From Verrucomicrobiales bacterium (GTDB lineage Bacteria > Verrucomicrobiota > Verrucomicrobiae > Limisphaerales > UBA1100): a stretch of 9,047 nucleotides of DNA. The stretch covers positions 94,690 to 103,736 of the forward strand of contig PBLV01000019.1 in assembly GCA_002721895.1 (NCBI GenBank), given 5' to 3'. A program made the position numbers and the translations under genes. Position 1 is the stretch's first letter; every line of letters starts with the position of its first letter. Of this stretch, positions 6,305 through 9,047 are shown one piece after another. The notes below the pieces were generated by a model. It saw nothing but the letters and a program-made list of their open reading frames with translations, was not told the origin of the DNA and did not search any database.

Positions 6305-7078
6305 ATGGGACTTTTATCCGGCAAAAAAGGCGTGGTCTTTGGCGTCGCCAACAAGCGATCCATCGCGTGGGCCATCGCGCAAGCTTGGCATGAGGCAGGG
6401 GCCGAGCTGGCGTTCACCTACCAGGGAGATCGCCTGAAGGAAAACGTGGAGCAACTGGCCGCGACGTTCGGCGAAAACACCCTGATCACCGAGTGCGACG
6501 TGACTCAGGACGAGCACATCGACCGTGTGTTCAGCGAGGTGGGGGAAAAATTTGATGGCAAGCTGGATCTGCTTCTCCACTCAGTGGCCTTCGCACCGAA
6601 AGCGGCGCTGGAGGGCGACTTCGTCTCCACCAGCCGCGAAGCGTTTCAGGTGGCGCATGATGTCAGCGCCTACTCACTGGTTGCCCTGGCACGGGGCGCG
6701 GCGCCGTTGATGACCGATGGCGGCAGCATTGTCGGAATGAGTTATTATGGCGCCGAGAAGGTTGTGCCCCATTACAATGTGATGGGCGTGGCCAAGGCCG
6801 CCTTGGAGGCGAGCACGCGCTATCTGGCCTATGACTTGGGGCCCAGCAAAATCCGCGTCAACTGCATCAGCGCTGGCCCGATGAACACCCTGGCCGCGCG
6901 CGGCATTGGCGGATTCACCGGGATGCTCAAGCACCACGCGGAGCACGCGCCCTTGAAACGCAACGTCGAGCCTTCGGAACTGGGCGACACCGGCGTGTTC
7001 CTAGCCAGCGATGGCGCGGCGGCCATCACCGGCCAAGTGCTGTACGTCGATTGCGGCTACCAGATCATGGGCATGTAG
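6305..7078 (+). CDS. fabI: Enoyl-[acyl-carrier-protein] reductase FabI
   Basis: This 257-residue cytoplasmic enzyme reduces trans-2-enoyl-ACP with NADH in the last step of each round of fatty acid elongation (FASII). It is a short-chain dehydrogenase of the FabI subgroup. The N-terminal MGLLSGKKGVVFGVANKRSI matches the FabI nucleotide-binding start, with the GVANKRSIAW turn. CDVT lies at 64-67 and HSVAFAP at 92-98. The catalytic Tyr-(x6)-Lys pair is Y157 and K164 in HYNVMGVAK, with Y147/Y148 before it. ISAGPMNTLAARGI (188-201) is the substrate-loop region, and the C-terminus has the usual VLYVDCGYQIMGM. The ATG at 6305 was chosen because family proteins begin here; an upstream in-frame GTG at 6278 would add nine unlikely residues. 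The length is normal. No ribosome binding site is evident. The neighbouring MtfA-like gene begins 39 bases downstream on the same strand. Confidence 0.96.
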   Translation: MGLLSGKKGVVFGVANKRSIAWAIAQAWHEAGAELAFTYQGDRLKENVEQLAATFGENTLITECDVTQDEHIDRVFSEVGEKFDGKLDLLLHSVAFAPKAALEGDFVSTSREAFQVAHDVSAYSLVALARGAAPLMTDGGSIVGMSYYGAEKVVPHYNVMGVAKAALEASTRYLAYDLGPSKIRVNCISAGPMNTLAARGIGGFTGMLKHHAEHAPLKRNVEPSELGDTGVFLASDGAAAITGQVLYVDCGYQIMGM

Positions 7079-7117
7079 CCGGGTCCAGATTGGGCTTGGA
7101 TTGAATTCCCCTTCATT

Positions 7118-8524
7118 GTGTCATGGCTCCTCGCCATGGCAATCGTCTCCCATTTGGCCCCCTTCCCGCCTGGCTTCAAGCCGGAGTGGCGGGATATGCT
7201 GGAAAAAAACGTGGCGCTTTACCGGCGCATGCCGGAGGATCTGACCTTGTGCGTGGAGGAATTGGTGCCGTGGTTCATCGAGAAGGTGAACTGGGAATGG
7301 GCCCCATGGGCTGGGCCCAAACCCAACGAGGAAATGGCCAAGGTCTGCGTGTCCTTTCTGGCGTGCGTGATGGTGGTCAACCGCTCCAAGAAAGACCTCG
7401 CGCACTTTCACACGTTTGTGTTTCACCCTTCTTCACTGAAAGACGACAGCGGCACATGGGCGGGCTGGGCCTCTCGATCGGGCAAAATCGAACAAAGCTG
7501 GCCCTCCACGCGCCAGGGCATGGAGGATGGGGAAGATAATTACTGTGTGACCCTTCATGAGTTTGCGCACATGATCGATTATCGCGACCGCACGTTTGAA
7601 AGCGTTCCTCATTTCGATTGTTCCGCCGCGAGGCGGGAATATGAGGCGTTCCTGAAGTCGGAGTATCAGGATATTTGCGACGCATGGGAAAAGTCCAGCG
7701 GGTGCAACGCGGTCCGTAAATATGCCACAACGGATCCAGCGGAATTTTTTACCTGTGCCACCGAGTCGTTCCTCGAGACTTCGTTGTTACTCGAGTTTTT
7801 GCGTCCCCAACTGTATGACTGGATGAAGCGGATTTATGGGATGGACCCGGCACGGTGGCCGGGGAGAGTGAGTGTGGCGGAACTGGAGGACAAACGGTTT
7901 CACCGGTTAGACGACTGGATGCGAGGGCATAATTGGAATGGCAAAAGCGCAGAAATGGATCCTTGGCCAAAAGGAGTAGCGGCCAAGGAATATTTTAGGT
8001 GGGCCGAAGAAAAAAAAGGACGGGATTGGCTCGAGGAACGGGATCGCATTGAGCGTGAAACCAAGGCGCGTCTTTTGCGCAAGTTCGGGGAAAAGGAGGC
8101 GAGGAGCCGTAAATGGAAAGAAGAGGAAGAACGAAAGGTCAAGGAGCGGCACCTGCTGGAAAACCGGACCGTCATCGTGGAGTTTCCCAACGGCATGCCA
8201 CAGCTCAAGTACAAGCTGGTGGATGGCCATCGGGAAGGCGTTGTGCAGCGCTGGGATGAGAATGCCGTGTTAAGGGAAGAGGTGGAATACACACGTGGCC
8301 AAAAGCACGGCAAAGTCACCTATTATCACCCCGAGGGCCACGTTGAGGTGACCGGCTTTTATCAAATGAACCAGCGCGCGGGCGTGTGGCAAGGTTGGCA
8401 TCAAGATGGCACGCCCAGTTACCGCTCGGAATATCGTGACGGCGAGTTGCACACTTGGGAGCAGTTCAATGCCAACGGCGAATCGCGCACCTATGGCAAA
8501 GTGAAGAACCGGTTTGGAAGGTAA
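7118..8524 (+). CDS. MtfA-like zinc peptidase with C-terminal MORN/YwqK-type repeats
   Basis: The frame gives 468 residues from GTG 7118, or 462 from ATG 7136; neither has a clear ribosome binding site, so the start is uncertain. Residues about 14-250 match the MtfA (peptidase family M90) fold: a PFPPGFKPEW start, TWAGWASRSGKIEQSW (113-128), the zinc motif HEFAHMID (H147, E148, H151), and TDPAEFF (205-211) with E209 as the likely third ligand. In E. coli, MtfA binds the repressor Mlc and is a zinc aminopeptidase. Here a charged, probably coiled-coil linker follows (about 290-348, rich in Glu, Lys, Arg). About four MORN/YwqK-like units come next (353-463), with GHREGVVQRWD, GQKHGKVTYYHPEG and AGVWQGWHQDG. 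That tail is absent from E. coli MtfA, which is about 265 residues. The gene lies 39 bases after fabI on the same strand. Substrate and partner are unknown. Confidence 0.85.
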   Translation: MSWLLAMAIVSHLAPFPPGFKPEWRDMLEKNVALYRRMPEDLTLCVEELVPWFIEKVNWEWAPWAGPKPNEEMAKVCVSFLACVMVVNRSKKDLAHFHTFVFHPSSLKDDSGTWAGWASRSGKIEQSWPSTRQGMEDGEDNYCVTLHEFAHMIDYRDRTFESVPHFDCSAARREYEAFLKSEYQDICDAWEKSSGCNAVRKYATTDPAEFFTCATESFLETSLLLEFLRPQLYDWMKRIYGMDPARWPGRVSVAELEDKRFHRLDDWMRGHNWNGKSAEMDPWPKGVAAKEYFRWAEEKKGRDWLEERDRIERETKARLLRKFGEKEARSRKWKEEEERKVKERHLLENRTVIVEFPNGMPQLKYKLVDGHREGVVQRWDENAVLREEVEYTRGQKHGKVTYYHPEGHVEVTGFYQMNQRAGVWQGWHQDGTPSYRSEYRDGELHTWEQFNANGESRTYGKVKNRFGR

Positions 8525-8638
8525 AAAGTGTAAAGTCGAAAGTAAAAGGCACAACACAAACATCAAAAGTGCCGTGCACTCGCGCCGCTTTTGAATTTTG
8601 ACCTGCGGCTTTTACTTTTTACATTTGCCCTTTTACTT
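8521..8638. repeat. Degenerate heptad (GTAAAAR) inverted-repeat arrangement between convergent genes
   Basis: The left arm reads as 7-base units GTAAAAA, GTGTAAA, GTCGAAA, GTAAAAG from 8521. The right arm, read on the minus strand, contains GTAAAAG, GGCAAAT, GTAAAAA, GTAAAAG. As a result GTAAAAAGT (8521-8529) is a perfect inverted copy of ACTTTTTAC (8614-8622), and AAGTAAAAGG (8540-8549) of CCTTTTACTT (8629-8638). The stop codons of both flanking genes lie in or beside the arms. Confidence 0.55.
8584..8620 (+). terminator. Candidate terminator for the MtfA-like gene
   Basis: GCCGC (8584-8588) pairs with GCGGC (8605-8609) around a 16-base loop and is followed by TTTTACTTTTT (8610-8620). This layout fits an intrinsic terminator for plus-strand transcription arriving from the MtfA-like gene. 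The stem is short and the loop long. A further CAAAAG/CTTTTG pair (8564-8569, 8588-8593) offers an alternative fold. No comparable T-run follows the stem on the minus strand. Confidence 0.4.
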
Positions 8639-9047
8639 CCCCCAAAAATTTCTCCACATCCTCCAACGTGTTATACCCATGCACCGCCATGCGCAAGCGG
8701 CCGGCGTGGTTCATTACGTGGATTTCGGCGGCTTCCAACGCAGCGTGGATGGCTTCGGCGCGTTCGTGGCGGATGGCGAGAATGCCGCTAAAATTGCCTT
8801 CGCGCTGCGCGGCCATCGGCGTTTGGCCGAGCTCACGCAGGCCGGTTTCCATTTGGGCGACGAGCGGATCGGCATGGGCGGCGATGTTGGCGATGCCGAC
8901 GTTTTCCAGATAACGCAAGGCGGCATTGAGCGCGTAGATGGCGGCGTAGTTGGGCATGCCCACCGAGAAGCTGGCCGCGCCTGGTTTCCGCACGGTGCGT
9001 TCGAAGCGGTCGGCTTCAAAGGCGTTTTGCAAATGAAACCACCCGCC
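8619..9047 (-). CDS. Class-V aminotransferase, C-terminal part (5' end outside window)
   Basis: The frame is open to the right edge of the window and ends with TAA (8619-8621), leaving 142 residues. It matches the small C-terminal domain of PLP-dependent class-V aminotransferases (fold type I; the cysteine desulfurase/SufS and isopenicillin-N-epimerase-like group). GGWFHLQNAFEADRFER begins the visible part. A SFSVGMPNYAAIYALNAAL segment follows, corresponding to the family's G-T/M-P-N stretch and the helix after it. LEVGI-type packing is represented by LRYLENVGI, and near the end HAGRLRMAVHGYNTLEDVEKF contains the conserved Arg and H-x-YNT before the last helix. The PLP-binding lysine lies upstream, outside the window, so the exact reaction cannot be decided. 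The gene converges with the MtfA-like gene. Confidence 0.85.
   Translation of the reverse strand, partial: GGWFHLQNAFEADRFERTVRKPGAASFSVGMPNYAAIYALNAALRYLENVGIANIAAHADPLVAQMETGLRELGQTPMAAQREGNFSGILAIRHERAEAIHAALEAAEIHVMNHAGRLRMAVHGYNTLEDVEKFLGEVKGQM

Noticed and set aside
5569..6417. Minus-strand open frame of 282 codons overlapping the DUF4412-like gene and the fabI start
   Set aside because: Very Gly/Ala/Arg-rich translation with no motif. It overlaps two well-supported genes in other frames.

Overview
The window looks like chromosomal DNA from a Verrucomicrobiota bacterium, or a close relative in the PVC group. The reasons are a periplasmic pseudopilin of the kind abundant in that phylum, an S1_7-like (iduronate-2-sulfatase-like) secreted sulfatase, a DUF4412-like secreted protein, a von Willebrand A (VWA) domain of planctomycete/verrucomicrobial style, and intergenic GTAAAAR-type heptads. 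This assignment is inference from protein families; there is no rRNA or other phylogenetic marker. GC content is uneven by eye: the block at about 2850-6300 is GC-rich, while the sulfatase and MtfA-like regions are lower.

Layout from left to right. A 5'-truncated pseudopilin-like gene (3-599, +) is followed by about 300 bases without a gene. That stretch holds several hairpins and a tRNA-like 5' fragment. Next come a secreted sulfatase (902-2305, +) and an intact tRNA-Val(GAC) with encoded CCA (2513-2589, +). A minus-strand cluster then runs from 6212 down to 2594: a DUF4412-like exported protein, a beta-CASP metallo-beta-lactamase-fold hydrolase 9 bases downstream of it, an unusual protein joining a GspJ-like pseudopilin to a VWA domain, and a possible very small Pro/Ala-rich lipoprotein. 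FabI, the enoyl-ACP reductase, is divergent from this cluster (6305-7078, +). Next is an MtfA-like zinc peptidase with a coiled linker and C-terminal MORN/YwqK-type repeats (7118-8524, +). The window ends in the C-terminal part of a class-V aminotransferase (8619-9047, -), convergent with the MtfA-like gene across a repeat-rich 94-base spacer.

FabI is a housekeeping enzyme of fatty acid elongation. The sulfatase would act outside the cytoplasm on sulfated glycans. The minus-strand cluster mixes envelope proteins with a putative RNA- or ester-processing hydrolase, and its joint role is not evident. The most unusual items are two domain fusions (pseudopilin-VWA and MtfA-MORN) and the tRNA-like fragment that, with the intact tRNA-Val, brackets the sulfatase gene. 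No CRISPR array, transposase, integrase or complete mobile element is visible.
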